NCBI GenBank assembly: GCA_016744995.1
Contig: JADGDG010000016.1
Span: forward strand, 1 to 64,000
Length of the DNA: 64,000 bases
Direction: 5' to 3'
DNA from: Gammaproteobacteria bacterium
GTDB taxonomy: Bacteria; Pseudomonadota; Gammaproteobacteria; GRL18
Of this stretch, positions 34,815 through 44,707 are shown piece by piece; positions within the stretch are counted from its first letter, which is position 1; the number at the start of each line of letters is the position of its first letter. The notes below the pieces were generated by a model that was not told the DNA's origin, did no database searches, and was given only the letters and a program-made list of their open reading frames with translations. Position numbers and translations under genes: made by a program.

Positions 34815-35486
34815 ATGGCCAAAACCAAGAAAAAAATTAAGGAAGAAATTCCAACAACAGGAATTGCAGCAAGATTCAGGGGATTTTTACCCGTTGTAGT
34901 GGATGTTGAAACTGCAGGATTTAATCACAAAACAGATGCTCTATTAGAAGTGGCTGCAACATTGTTGCGCATGGATGAAAACGGTGATTTATTTTGCTGT
35001 GAGACATACGCTTATAATGTTGAGCCATTTAAAGGCGCCAATCTGGATCCCGCCGCATTAAAATTTACAGGAATCAACCCCTTTAATCCATTCCGAATGA
35101 ATAAACCTGAAGATTTTGTTCTCAAAGAAATCTTTCTACCCATCCGCAGTGAATTAAAAGAAACCGGTTGCACCCGTGCAATTTTAGTTGGTCATAACCC
35201 CACATTTGATCTTAATTTTATTAATGCAGCCATCGATCGAAATCAGATTAAACGCAATCCTTTTCATAAGTTCAGCACCTTTGACACGGCAACACTAGGT
35301 GGCCTGGCTTATGGACAAACCGTTTTATCTCGTGCCGCACAGGCTTCAGGAATGGAATGGGATGATGAAAGTGCCCATTCAGCAAAATATGATACAGAGC
35401 AAACAGCAGAATTATTCTGTCGTATCATAAACCGCTGGCATAAGCTTGAACGACTGGAAAAATCATTGGCCGATGAGTCGAGTTAA
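34815..35486 (+). CDS. rnt: Ribonuclease T
   Basis: A 223-residue DEDDh 3'-5' exonuclease that trims the 3' ends of tRNA and other stable RNAs. Exo I is VVVDVETAGFNHKTDALLEV, Exo II GHNPTFDLNFINA and Exo III HSAKYDTEQTAELF, with the general-base His in DDESAHSAKYD. RNase T also needs a dimer contact rich in basic residues, seen in the KTKKKIKEE start. It follows pyrC by 20 bp. Confidence 0.93.
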   Translation: MAKTKKKIKEEIPTTGIAARFRGFLPVVVDVETAGFNHKTDALLEVAATLLRMDENGDLFCCETYAYNVEPFKGANLDPAALKFTGINPFNPFRMNKPEDFVLKEIFLPIRSELKETGCTRAILVGHNPTFDLNFINAAIDRNQIKRNPFHKFSTFDTATLGGLAYGQTVLSRAAQASGMEWDDESAHSAKYDTEQTAELFCRIINRWHKLERLEKSLADESS

Positions 35487-35519
35487 CACCTCTGACCACA
35501 AATAACACCATGATTATTT

Positions 35520-37403
35520 ATGCAACTTTTTTTACTCAAAAAACTTCATTCATATCCCATTCTATTAGCAATGACAATTATTTATTTTGCCATTGGTCTT
35601 ATAAATAACACAAGCTATGCCGCAGACAATCCCTCATCATCTGCAACACCTGAAGTTATTATCACTATCAATGGCATTGATGGTGATTTAAAAACAAATG
35701 CCCTGGCTTATCTTGAACTTAAAAAAAATCTGAAACATCCTCACTTTTCTGACGTCTGGCTAAAAAAACTACATGACAAAGCTGAAGAAAATATTCGTGC
35801 TGCGCTGGAGCCCTTTGGTTATTATCAGGTTCGGGTAAGCGGCACTCTTGAGCAACAGCAGGGAAAAAATACCAGTAACACCTGGCTGGCAAATTATACG
35901 GTCGTTCCCGGCCCTGCAGTGAAAATTATCGACCTTAAACTCATCATTCAAGGTACTGCAGAGAATGATCCTGAGGCAATTAAAATTATCAGCAATTTTC
36001 CCATTCGGCCCGGTGATACACTGCATCATGGCAAATATGAGGCGGCAAAAGAGAAGTTAATTGCAGATATCGGACGCCTGGGTTATGCACAAATCAAGGC
36101 ACAAAAAACAAAAGTCACTGTTGATCCTGAAAATAACACGGCAAAACTTTACATCCATCTTGAAGGAGGGAGCAAATTTTATTTAGGTAGATTTTCTTTC
36201 AATCAGGATATCCTTCATGAAGATTTTATCAAGGGTTATATAAAAGACATTAACACGGGCGATCCACTTTCTCAGGAAAATTTGCTGTCATTACAGGACT
36301 CTCTATTAAGTTCAGGATATTTTTCTTCCGTTGAAATAAGACCGCAATATAATCAATCCACTCCCCTTTCTAAATCTGAAAAACAGGAAGCTGGAATAGA
36401 ACATAATACACAAAATAATAAGTACGTACCGATTGATATTACATTAAAACCTGCTAAACGGCATAAATTAACTCTGGGAGCAGGATACGATACTGAAATC
36501 GAGGCAAATGTCAGTTTTCGCTGGCAGCACCGCCGTTTAAATCATTCCGGTCATAATACCGATATCTATAGCAAACTTTCATCAAAAAAGAGTTTCATTA
36601 AAGGTGCCTACTGGATACCTGTTGGCAATCCCCATACCGATAAAATCGGTATTATCCCAAAGTTTGAAACAGAGGATACTGACAATACAGATCGAGATAC
36701 CTTCGATCTGGAAACAGGCTACTGGTTTTCCTGGAAAGACTGGGATAGCGCTTTATTTACTGAATATAAATATGAAAAATTTATTAGTGGTGATGAACCT
36801 GAAACCCGAACAGAACTATTAAGTCTGGGCCTTAGAATGGAGAAGGTTCAATTTGAAAAAGCACTTTTCCCACGTAAAGGCTGGGCACTTTATGGTGAGG
36901 TACGCACTGCAAACACAGGCTTTTTATCCGATATTGATTATATTAGCCTCTACCTGAAATCTCGTTTATTACTTCCCGTTACCGATAGGGGGCGACTCAT
37001 ACTTCGGTCTGAAGTGGGTATGGCAGAAACCAGTGATTTTGATCAATACCCTTCTTCTCTGCGGTTTTATGCCGGAGGTGATCATAGTGTACGGGGCTAT
37101 AAGTGGAAAGCTTTAGGGCCAAAAGACGATAATGGCAATGTTATTGGCGGCAGAAACCTCATCACCGGCAGCATTGAATATAACCATCAGGTTTCTGAGC
37201 GTTGGGTGGTTGCAGGTTTTCTCGATGCCGGTAATGCTTATAATGATAAACTGGATAAAATTTATTCCGGAGCTGGTTTCGGCACACGCTGGATTGCTCC
37301 ATTTGGGCTGGTTAGAGCCGATATGGGCTTTCCCCTGCAATCTGATGATGAGATTAGTGAAGATTCTGTGGTTTTTTATTTTGGTTTTGAAGTGACTTTA
37401 TGA
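35520..37403 (+). CDS. tamA: Translocation and assembly module outer-membrane protein TamA
   Basis: A 627-residue Omp85-family protein. After a signal/anchor segment there are POTRA domains (PEVIITINGIDGDLKTNALA and later repeats to about residue 270) and a C-terminal 16-strand barrel. The barrel carries a RGYKWKALGP loop motif (Omp85 lid-lock region) and a final strand ending FYFGFEVTL. TamA works with the inner-membrane TamB in insertion of autotransporters and lipid transport. Its stop overlaps the tamB start (ATGA at 37400-37403), so they are translationally coupled. Confidence 0.92.
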   Translation: MQLFLLKKLHSYPILLAMTIIYFAIGLINNTSYAADNPSSSATPEVIITINGIDGDLKTNALAYLELKKNLKHPHFSDVWLKKLHDKAEENIRAALEPFGYYQVRVSGTLEQQQGKNTSNTWLANYTVVPGPAVKIIDLKLIIQGTAENDPEAIKIISNFPIRPGDTLHHGKYEAAKEKLIADIGRLGYAQIKAQKTKVTVDPENNTAKLYIHLEGGSKFYLGRFSFNQDILHEDFIKGYIKDINTGDPLSQENLLSLQDSLLSSGYFSSVEIRPQYNQSTPLSKSEKQEAGIEHNTQNNKYVPIDITLKPAKRHKLTLGAGYDTEIEANVSFRWQHRRLNHSGHNTDIYSKLSSKKSFIKGAYWIPVGNPHTDKIGIIPKFETEDTDNTDRDTFDLETGYWFSWKDWDSALFTEYKYEKFISGDEPETRTELLSLGLRMEKVQFEKALFPRKGWALYGEVRTANTGFLSDIDYISLYLKSRLLLPVTDRGRLILRSEVGMAETSDFDQYPSSLRFYAGGDHSVRGYKWKALGPKDDNGNVIGGRNLITGSIEYNHQVSERWVVAGFLDAGNAYNDKLDKIYSGAGFGTRWIAPFGLVRADMGFPLQSDDEISEDSVVFYFGFEVTL

Positions 37404-40400
37404 AGAGAATTAAAAGACTTTTAAAAACAGTCTTCCTTTTTATTACAGGCATATTTTTCACTTTATTCACACTGACTTTTCTATTAACTGCAACTAACTC
37501 TGGATTTCAGTTTTTAATGGATTCCATGCAAGACATCAGCTCTGACCACCTTCAATTTTCAAAAGTAACTGGCAATCTCTGGGCTCAATTTGGCATCACT
37601 GATCTTCAATACAACAGCTCAACATTTGAATTAAACATCAGGCAGATTGATATTCACTGGCAACTGAATCACTTATTCAATAAAAAAGTAATCATTCACA
37701 GTATTGATGCCGCAGGCATTAACTTTATCCAACTAAGCAACAAAGAAAATACAGATGATTCAACTAATAGTCCAGCACCTGCCTCTCCCATTTCACTACC
37801 TGAAATAAAACTACCCATTGCTGTTTTTCTAAAGCAGCTAAACCTGTCAGATGTAAGCTTTACAGCAGCGCCTGACTCTAAGATTGAAACCATTGATGCA
37901 ATTGCTCTCAGTGCAGATCTGGTTAATGAGCAGTTGAACATACATCAATTAACAATAACTCGCCAGGGATCGTCCCAGGAAACAATTAAAGCCCAGCTTA
38001 AAGGGCAGGCCCAACTCACTGGCAATTACCCTCTGACACTACAAACCAACATATCCGCGGAATTCTCTGAGCTGATATCATCAGCTCAACTGCCTGAAAA
38101 AAAGAATATAACTGTCACTGGTGAAGTGACAGGCAACCTGTCAAAATTACAAATTAATCAGTCAGTCAGTGGTTTTATTGATGCCTTGATAAAAGTTCAG
38201 GCCCGTCAATTATTGGGCAACCTGAAATGGAGCACAGAGGTTCAGTTGACACAATTTCCTGTTAAACTCAAAAGCTCTGATCTGAAAGCTCAGCTCACAG
38301 CATCCGGAGATTTAAAACAGGCTGATACAGAGCTCAATATTCAGTTGTCTGAACCTCTTCAAGCAACTCCTCAATCTAAAAGTGTTCAATTTAAAAATGC
38401 TAGTCTGGTAGTTAATGGAAATTTAAGCTGGCGGGATGCAATAGCATGGCAAGCAAAATTACAGACAAAAAATATCAATCCAGGACTCATATATGATGAG
38501 TGGCCTGGAGCACTGGATATAACATTAGAGAGCAGTGGACAGCTTTCTGGTAATAAACTCTCTGCACAAATCCAGTTAGAAAAATTAGCAGGACAATTAA
38601 GAGAAAAGCCTTTATCCGGCAGCGGCCTGTTTCACATTGAGAATAAAAGCCTCAAAATTAAAAATCTGCACCTTTCCAGCGGCAATGCCCACATGGCAGC
38701 CAATGGAGAAATAGGCAATTTTGCAGAGCAGGTCAATTTAGACTGGTCACTGGATGTCAAAGAACTGGCTGATTTATTACCCGATGCCATGGGACAGATT
38801 AAGGGTCAGGGCAATATTAGCAGCACACTTAATAAACACGCAATTATTAAAGCACAGCTTAAACTGAAGCAGCTCAGTTACCAAAACAGCCATCTAAAGC
38901 ATGGAGAACTAATACTGGCACTCAATAGCGATCCCACAGAACACTCCAGTATTGACTTAAATGCCCAATCTCTTATTGTCGATTCACAGGAGATACAACA
39001 GCTTAAACTCAGGCTCAATGGCCCCTTAAGTAAACACCAGATCAATCTATTTGCTCAACATGAGTCAGCAAGTCTGACGCTAAATACAAAGGGTCAATTT
39101 GATATTGAGAAACTTAATTGGAACGGCCTGATTGTACAAACTCTCATTGACAGTAAAAACCTGGGGCACTGGAAACAACAGACACCAGGAAAATTATGGG
39201 TCAGTACAGACAAAGTCACTTTAGCATCATTGTGTTTTAAAGAGTCTTCAACCCGAAATAAGGAGTCCTCAACTCAATATAAGGAGTCCTCAACCCGATA
39301 TAAAGAGTCCTCAACTCAATATAAAGAGTCTTTAACCCGATATAAAGAGCCCTCAACCCAGCAACTCAACACACCAGCAACACTTTGCACACAGCTAGAT
39401 TGGACACCAGAAAAAGGTCTGGCACAATTAAAATTAAATTCACTCTTATTGACACAGTTCAAAGCCTACCTTCCAAAAGAAATCAGTTATTTAAGCGGTG
39501 AACTGAATGCAGAGGCTGATATTAATTTAGGCACACAATTGCTGGCTGATCTCAAAGTGGAAATTAAACCCGGTGAATTAGTGTTTCAACCCTTTGCACA
39601 CAAACCTGTCCAGTTAAAACATAAAAAAGGTCAGCTTAAGGCTCATTACAATAACAAACAACTTGAACTGCTATGGGATCTTGAGCTTGGCCCCCATAGC
39701 CTTTCTGGTCACATAAATATCCCCAGAGCTGCCATTGAAAAAGACCCTCTGAAAGCCCCTATAAGCGGCAATACAAAGATTGAAATCAAAGATTTAAACC
39801 TCCTCAGCATTATGGTTCCTCAGATCAGTGATGCCAGTGGCCATTTATCAGCACGATTAAAACTCAGCGGAGATCTGGATTCTCCCAAAGTTTCCGGCCA
39901 TGCCGAATTTATTGCTGATTATTTAAATATCCTTGATGCCGGTATCCATATTGAAGATATTAATATTCATCTTAAAGATAAAAATAATGGCCATGCACTT
40001 GAACTCCTGGGCAGCTTGTCCTCTGGAGGCGGACAACTTGCACTAAATGGTGAGGTCTCACTGGATAGCACTCATGGATGGCCTGTGACAATAGCACTCA
40101 AGGGAGATAATTTTCTGGCCGTTAACACACCAGAAGCTTATATTATTGCCTCACCTGAACTCCAGTTCCGTCATGAAAATGGGCTGATGCACATCAATGG
40201 TAAGATCTTTATCCCTGAAGCAACACTCACTCCAGTGACAATACCAGAAGGCAGTATTACAGCATCAACAGACATTAAGGTTCTGGGAAGGACAAAAGAG
40301 ACACCGGCAAACCTTGATTTAAATATCACCCTGGCTCTCAGCCCTTATAATCAAAGTAAGGGGGTCATGCTAAATGCCTTTGGACTTAAGTCAAAAATAA

Positions 40401-40906
40401 CAGGAGAGCTTACGGCAAACCAGCAACCTCGACAATTAATGACCGCTCACGGTGAATTATTTCTTAAAGATGGAACATTTCGAGCCTATGGACAGGACTT
40501 GAACATTGGAAAAGGCCGTATTTTTTATGCTGGCGGGTATATCGATAATCCAGGCTTAAGACTGACGGCTTCACGTCAGGTTAATAATACTCAGGTCGGC
40601 ATAGAAGTATCAGGCTCGGCCAATAAACCTAGGATAAAAGCTTTTTCAGATGATACCAACCTGGAAACTAAAGATATTATATCAATGCTGCTCACCGGGC
40701 AGAAAGTGGACAATCTGGAAAATGCAAAAATTTATGCTGGTACTGAAATAGGTGATGGCCTCAGTGTTGGTGTCAATGCAGGAATGGGCGATGAGAGCAG
40801 AGAATTTATTACCCGCTATAAATTAACCGATAAAATTCAACTGGAAGGCAGCAGCAGTGCCTCAAAAAGTGGCGGCAGTATTATTTATACTTTTGAAATA
40901 GAGTAG
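37400..40906 (+). CDS. tamB: TamB, inner-membrane translocation/lipid-transport protein
   Basis: A 1168-residue AsmA-like protein: one N-terminal TM helix (TVFLFITGIFFTLFTLTFLL), a long periplasmic beta-groove and the C-terminal DUF490 domain (GELFLKDGTFRAYGQDLNIG, DIISMLLTGQKVDNL). It bridges the periplasm to TamA and is thought to shuttle phospholipids. At residues about 614-655 it contains six head-to-tail 7-residue units (KESSTRY/KESSTQY), encoded by 21-bp DNA repeats at 39239-39364, not usual for TamB. The insert is in frame and the rest is intact. Confidence 0.92.
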   Translation: MKRIKRLLKTVFLFITGIFFTLFTLTFLLTATNSGFQFLMDSMQDISSDHLQFSKVTGNLWAQFGITDLQYNSSTFELNIRQIDIHWQLNHLFNKKVIIHSIDAAGINFIQLSNKENTDDSTNSPAPASPISLPEIKLPIAVFLKQLNLSDVSFTAAPDSKIETIDAIALSADLVNEQLNIHQLTITRQGSSQETIKAQLKGQAQLTGNYPLTLQTNISAEFSELISSAQLPEKKNITVTGEVTGNLSKLQINQSVSGFIDALIKVQARQLLGNLKWSTEVQLTQFPVKLKSSDLKAQLTASGDLKQADTELNIQLSEPLQATPQSKSVQFKNASLVVNGNLSWRDAIAWQAKLQTKNINPGLIYDEWPGALDITLESSGQLSGNKLSAQIQLEKLAGQLREKPLSGSGLFHIENKSLKIKNLHLSSGNAHMAANGEIGNFAEQVNLDWSLDVKELADLLPDAMGQIKGQGNISSTLNKHAIIKAQLKLKQLSYQNSHLKHGELILALNSDPTEHSSIDLNAQSLIVDSQEIQQLKLRLNGPLSKHQINLFAQHESASLTLNTKGQFDIEKLNWNGLIVQTLIDSKNLGHWKQQTPGKLWVSTDKVTLASLCFKESSTRNKESSTQYKESSTRYKESSTQYKESLTRYKEPSTQQLNTPATLCTQLDWTPEKGLAQLKLNSLLLTQFKAYLPKEISYLSGELNAEADINLGTQLLADLKVEIKPGELVFQPFAHKPVQLKHKKGQLKAHYNNKQLELLWDLELGPHSLSGHINIPRAAIEKDPLKAPISGNTKIEIKDLNLLSIMVPQISDASGHLSARLKLSGDLDSPKVSGHAEFIADYLNILDAGIHIEDINIHLKDKNNGHALELLGSLSSGGGQLALNGEVSLDSTHGWPVTIALKGDNFLAVNTPEAYIIASPELQFRHENGLMHINGKIFIPEATLTPVTIPEGSITASTDIKVLGRTKETPANLDLNITLALSPYNQSKGVMLNAFGLKSKITGELTANQQPRQLMTAHGELFLKDGTFRAYGQDLNIGKGRIFYAGGYIDNPGLRLTASRQVNNTQVGIEVSGSANKPRIKAFSDDTNLETKDIISMLLTGQKVDNLENAKIYAGTEIGDGLSVGVNAGMGDESREFITRYKLTDKIQLEGSSSASKSGGSIIYTFEIE
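39239..39364 (+). repeat. Six tandem 21-bp repeats inside tamB
   Basis: Each unit encodes KESST(R/Q)(Y/N) with small changes (KESLTRY, KEPSTQQ at the end). ACCCGA and ACTCAA alternate, giving a 42-bp higher-order period. As the unit is a multiple of three, copy-number change would keep the frame. Confidence 0.9.
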
Positions 40907-41027
40907 CATTAGTTCTTGCCAATATTACCAATTAATTATAATTTAGCATAAAAAAATGCATTTTAAAGCTATTATTTCCCTTTAAAGTCCCAAGTTTCAT
41001 AATTATTCCATTTTTTTTTGAAATATC

Positions 41028-41057
41028 TTTGGATTTTTTTTTTAAATAGGTTATAGT
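41028..41057 (+). promoter_or_regulatory. Possible cold-shock gene promoter
   Basis: TTTGGA (41028-41033) and TATAGT (41052-41057) are spaced by 18 bases. A start near 41064 would leave about 120 nt of untranslated leader before the cold-shock gene, which fits the long leaders of csp genes. The -35 match is poor. Confidence 0.3.
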
Positions 41058-41186
41058 CAGTTTGTCCGCATTGGCTCTAGCTGGCTTTCTTAGATTTTTA
41101 AAACCTTTTATTACATCTCTGAATTCTCTTCGCGTCGTAGGCACAATGTAATATTTATAATTTAGTTAGTTTTAGGATTTAAAAAA

Positions 41187-41390
41187 ATGAGTACTGGTAC
41201 TGTAAAATGGTTTAACGAATCTAAGGGTTTTGGCTTTATTAAACCAGATGATGGCGGTGATGATGTTTTTGTTCACTTTCGTGCGATTGTTGGTGAAGGT
41301 TTCAAAACACTTGCTGAAGGTCAAAATGTAAACTTTGAAATAGAGCAGAGCCCTAAGGGCCCTCAAGCGGTTCAAGTTCAACCGCAATAA
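41187..41390 (+). CDS. Cold-shock domain protein
   Basis: A 67-residue CspA-family protein that binds single-stranded RNA/DNA and melts RNA structure. RNP1 is KGFGFI and RNP2 VFVHF. The start [20 protein letters not shown] is typical; the domain ends with [10 protein letters not shown]. It is preceded by about 280 bases without a gene (probably a regulated leader) and followed by a clear terminator, so it is monocistronic. Whether it is cold-induced cannot be told. Confidence 0.93.
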   Translation: MSTGTVKWFNESKGFGFIKPDDGGDDVFVHFRAIVGEGFKTLAEGQNVNFEIEQSPKGPQAVQVQPQ

Positions 41391-41474
41391 GCTATTCAAG
41401 CTGCATTTAGCAGTTATTTTCTAAAGTTGTTATTTAGAATTGTTTTCTTCTTTAAAATATAACTGTGACTTAGC

Positions 41475-41513
41475 AAAAAGCCTTGCATAACTTCGGTTAT
41501 ACAGGGTTTTTTT
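41475..41513 (+). terminator. Rho-independent terminator of the cold-shock gene
   Basis: AAAAAGCCTTGCATAAC - TTCG - GTTATACAGGGTTTTTTT: a stem closed by a UUCG tetraloop with a T-run on the + strand, 84 bases after the stop. Confidence 0.85.
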
Positions 41514-41576
41514 GTGCCTCTATTTTAGAAAATTAAGACTACTGTCCCTAAAATTCTGCCATGATATCGATAGCAG

Positions 41577-42053
41577 CTATCTTAATAGCAGTTTCCCTTC
41601 AATCGGTATATATTTACCAGCGGATTGTATTAGAGAACTTGCAGTCAGCGCCGGCACACCATAAACTTCGGTTTCAACCTGGTATCGCTTATACACTCGC
41701 TCCAGAAGCATATCAAAATCACCATCTCCGGAAGCCAGCACAATCACATCTGATCCTTCGGCACATTCAATGAGATCCAGAGTAATACCTACATCCCAAT
41801 CCCCTTTTGCAGAGCCGTCACTACGTTGTATGTAGGGCTTTAGTTTAACCTCAAAACCAATTCCACGCAGTATATTCTGAAATTGAATCTGTTTTTCATT
41901 CGCACGATGAATTGCATAAGCATAGGCATTGACTACCTCACGACCCTGAGTTGCTGCAGCCCAAAAAGCATTATAGTCAAAATGACAATGGTATTGATCC
42001 CGGGTGGTATAATAAATGTTCTGCACATCAACAAAAATGGATACTTTTTTCAT
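41577..42053 (-). CDS. NYN-domain (LabA/DUF88-type) protein
   Basis: A 158-residue PIN-like NYN domain, a fold of Mg-dependent RNases. Conserved acidic sites are FVDVQNIYY near the N terminus, GDWDVGITLDLI in the middle and VLASGDGDFDMLLERV, followed by VYGVPALTASSLIQSAGKYI. Single domain, no membrane segment. The substrate is unknown. It stands alone between the cold-shock terminator and the Lon-like gene, convergent with the former. Confidence 0.8.
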   Translation of the reverse strand: MKKVSIFVDVQNIYYTTRDQYHCHFDYNAFWAAATQGREVVNAYAYAIHRANEKQIQFQNILRGIGFEVKLKPYIQRSDGSAKGDWDVGITLDLIECAEGSDVIVLASGDGDFDMLLERVYKRYQVETEVYGVPALTASSLIQSAGKYIPIEGKLLLR

Positions 42054-42110
42054 TTAATTTAACTAATGCCTCCTGACAGTTTACTCAAAACTAATAGAGT
42101 CTTGAACTAC

Positions 42111-44645
42111 TTATTCATCATTATCTGAATCTTTATCATACTTGTGTTGTTCAGCATGCTTTAATGATGAATAGTGTTCAAGATTACACTGTATTTTATA
42201 ATTAATGGTATCTTTTGGATATTCTCCCTGCTCATTAAGGCTTCCTGCCTCCATTCCCATGAGAAGACTCAGAGCATCATTGACATGCTCAATGCTGTAT
42301 ATGATAAACTGTTTATCTCTCACAGCCTTCAAGACATCTTCCTTAAGCATCAGGTTCACAACATTACTCTTAGGGATCATAACCCCCTGCTTGCCTGTTA
42401 AGCCTCTGAGTTTACAGATATCAAAAAAGCCTTCAATTTTTTCGTTCACTCCACCAATAGCCTGTACTTCTCCCAGTTGATTGACCGAGCCCGTCAGTGC
42501 CATGCATTGTTTAACAGGCATTTCAGAAACTGCAGAAAGTAAGGCGCACAATTCAGCCACTGAAGCACTATCACCATCAACCTGACCATAAGATTGTTCA
42601 AATGTCAGATTAGCATCAAGAGAAAGCATTTTTCTCTTCGCATAATGGTGTCCCAGATAGGATGAAAGGATCATAACCCCTTTGCTGTGAATATCTCCTC
42701 CAAGATCAACTTCACGCTCAATATCAACAATATGACCATCACCCACTCTGACGGTTGCCGTGATCCTGGAGGGCTGACCAAAGGAAAATTCACCCATTTG
42801 GAGAACAGATAATGCATTTACCTGACCAATTTTTTCATTATCTGTATCAATTAAAACAGTACCTTTAATAATTTCATCATAGAGCAGATCACGGTATTGA
42901 TCCATACGATAAACCCGGGCTTCAATGGCCGAATTAACATCGTCAAGATTGATGATATTCCTGGTTGAACCATACTCTTTATGCACATCAGAAGCAGAAT
43001 TTTGAGATTTGCGCTGGCGATAGTAAAATTCTGACTCTAGAATTAGATCTCGTAGCTCCCCCATATGCAGTGAGATTTTTTCCCCATGATCAACCAGCCT
43101 TGAACTTTGCTCAATAATGCGTTCAACCGCCCGGCATTCCAGAGGTGATACTTTTTCCTGACGCTGTAAATTAGCAATCAGGCACGCATATTTATGAGTC
43201 ATATTCTCACTACGATGAATTTCTTCAGAGAAATCAACATTCACTTTAAATAATTTATTAAATTCAGGATCATTTTCTTTTAACAAATGATAGATATGAC
43301 GATCCCCAATCAAAACAATTTTTATCCTCAACGGAATAGGATCAGGTTCAAGGGTCAGGTTTCTTGAGAAACTATGCAATTCATCAAGAGGCTCAATAGT
43401 AATTAATGATGATTTCAGGGCACGCTTCAGGCCTTCCCAGGCATAGGGATTGACTAGAATTTTTTCAGCATCCAGCAATAAATAACCATCATTTGCCTTA
43501 TGCAGCGAACCGGGCTTAATAAGAGTAAAGGCCGTAAGAAGATTCCCAAGTCCAATTGCATTGTCTGTTTTAGTCTGATCTTCTTCCCGAGGATTATAAT
43601 AAGCCAGATGTTCGATACGACCAATTAAGTTGGAATAAGTCGGATTATCTTCAAAAATAATCGGCATCTCATCTGAGTCAGAATTATCAACCAGTACATT
43701 CACAAGATAACGATGGAAGTTGGCTGTTTTACTGATGTGTTTGCGTTTTTTACCATTTTCTTTAGAATTTGAATCCTGCTCATAAAACTCTTCAAGATGA
43801 TTGATAATGTCTTCTTTCACATCCGATAAATAATTAATAACTGGCTTAAAACCATTGTAATCTTTAAATAATTGTTCCATTGCTGAGTCAACCAGTTGTG
43901 TCACAATATCCTTATCTAACTGATCCAGAAGCTCTTTACCTTCTTGTTCCCAAGCTGGCACTTTAGACAGAGCTTCCTGAAGTTTTTCCTGATACTTATC
44001 AATTCGCTTAGTAAAATCTTTCTGAACATCCTCTGCCAGCTGTTTAAAGCTGTGCAGATTACTGATTTTCCCATCGATAATGGCCGAAAGTGTATAACCA
44101 CTGGGAGTACGGATCACTGCAACCTGTTCTTCTTTAGCGGCATCAATCAGTTCATTGAGAGCTTTATCGCCCCGCTCATTAATTTCAGTTTCAATCGCCT
44201 GAATTTGAGCTGTGTATTCCTCGCTCTGGAAAGAAACGGTGATCAGAGTTGAAATAAGCTTAACCAGCTTTTCCATGGTTTCGCTTAAAGTTTTTGCAGT
44301 ACCTGCCGGCAGACGCAAAAAACGTGGATGTTGAGGGTATTCAAAATTATTGACATAACACCAGTCAAAGGTTTTTTTACGCTTGACATAATGCTTTTTC
44401 AATAATTGCTTTATCAGGGCTGTTTTACCAATTCCTTCCGATCCAAGTACAAATAAATTATAACCTTTATGGTTCATTCCCATACCAAAATCAATTGCAC
44501 TCAGGGCTCTTTTCTGACCAATGATCTCTTCTAATTCCGGCAGCTCCTCAGTTGTGTTAAAATTTAAATCACGGAGATCACATTTCTTATAAAGCTGCTC
44601 TACGGGCAATATATGGTGTGATGGCGTAGTATGTGTTGAACTCAT
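42111..44645 (-). CDS. Lon-like AAA+ protease (LonB/YcbZ type)
   Basis: An 844-residue ATP-dependent protease. Near the N terminus is a Walker A (GSEGIGKTALIKQL), followed by a long helical insert (about residues 120-310) with heptad-like Glu/Lys-rich segments, then the rest of the AAA module. The Lon proteolytic domain at the C terminus shows the catalytic Ser in VDGDSASVAELCAL and Lys in GGVNEKIEGFF. Architecture and length match proteobacterial YcbZ-type 'LonB' proteins, cytosolic and distinct from classical Lon. It is divergent from darP with a 62-bp shared upstream region. Confidence 0.85.
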   Translation of the reverse strand: MSSTHTTPSHHILPVEQLYKKCDLRDLNFNTTEELPELEEIIGQKRALSAIDFGMGMNHKGYNLFVLGSEGIGKTALIKQLLKKHYVKRKKTFDWCYVNNFEYPQHPRFLRLPAGTAKTLSETMEKLVKLISTLITVSFQSEEYTAQIQAIETEINERGDKALNELIDAAKEEQVAVIRTPSGYTLSAIIDGKISNLHSFKQLAEDVQKDFTKRIDKYQEKLQEALSKVPAWEQEGKELLDQLDKDIVTQLVDSAMEQLFKDYNGFKPVINYLSDVKEDIINHLEEFYEQDSNSKENGKKRKHISKTANFHRYLVNVLVDNSDSDEMPIIFEDNPTYSNLIGRIEHLAYYNPREEDQTKTDNAIGLGNLLTAFTLIKPGSLHKANDGYLLLDAEKILVNPYAWEGLKRALKSSLITIEPLDELHSFSRNLTLEPDPIPLRIKIVLIGDRHIYHLLKENDPEFNKLFKVNVDFSEEIHRSENMTHKYACLIANLQRQEKVSPLECRAVERIIEQSSRLVDHGEKISLHMGELRDLILESEFYYRQRKSQNSASDVHKEYGSTRNIINLDDVNSAIEARVYRMDQYRDLLYDEIIKGTVLIDTDNEKIGQVNALSVLQMGEFSFGQPSRITATVRVGDGHIVDIEREVDLGGDIHSKGVMILSSYLGHHYAKRKMLSLDANLTFEQSYGQVDGDSASVAELCALLSAVSEMPVKQCMALTGSVNQLGEVQAIGGVNEKIEGFFDICKLRGLTGKQGVMIPKSNVVNLMLKEDVLKAVRDKQFIIYSIEHVNDALSLLMGMEAGSLNEQGEYPKDTINYKIQCNLEHYSSLKHAEQHKYDKDSDNDE

Positions 44646-44707
44646 TCTATTTATATCCAGACTATTTTTTCAAAAACTATTTATTTCAAATTCAAAGAAG
44701 CTAAAAG

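Noticed and set aside
39239..39364. Regular repeats that could suggest a CRISPR array
   Set aside because: Units are contiguous 21-mers without spacers and encode part of TamB in frame.
40932..41144. Minus-strand 70-codon frame upstream of the cold-shock gene
   Set aside because: Lysine-rich product from T-runs, without family resemblance or ribosome site; the region fits a csp leader.
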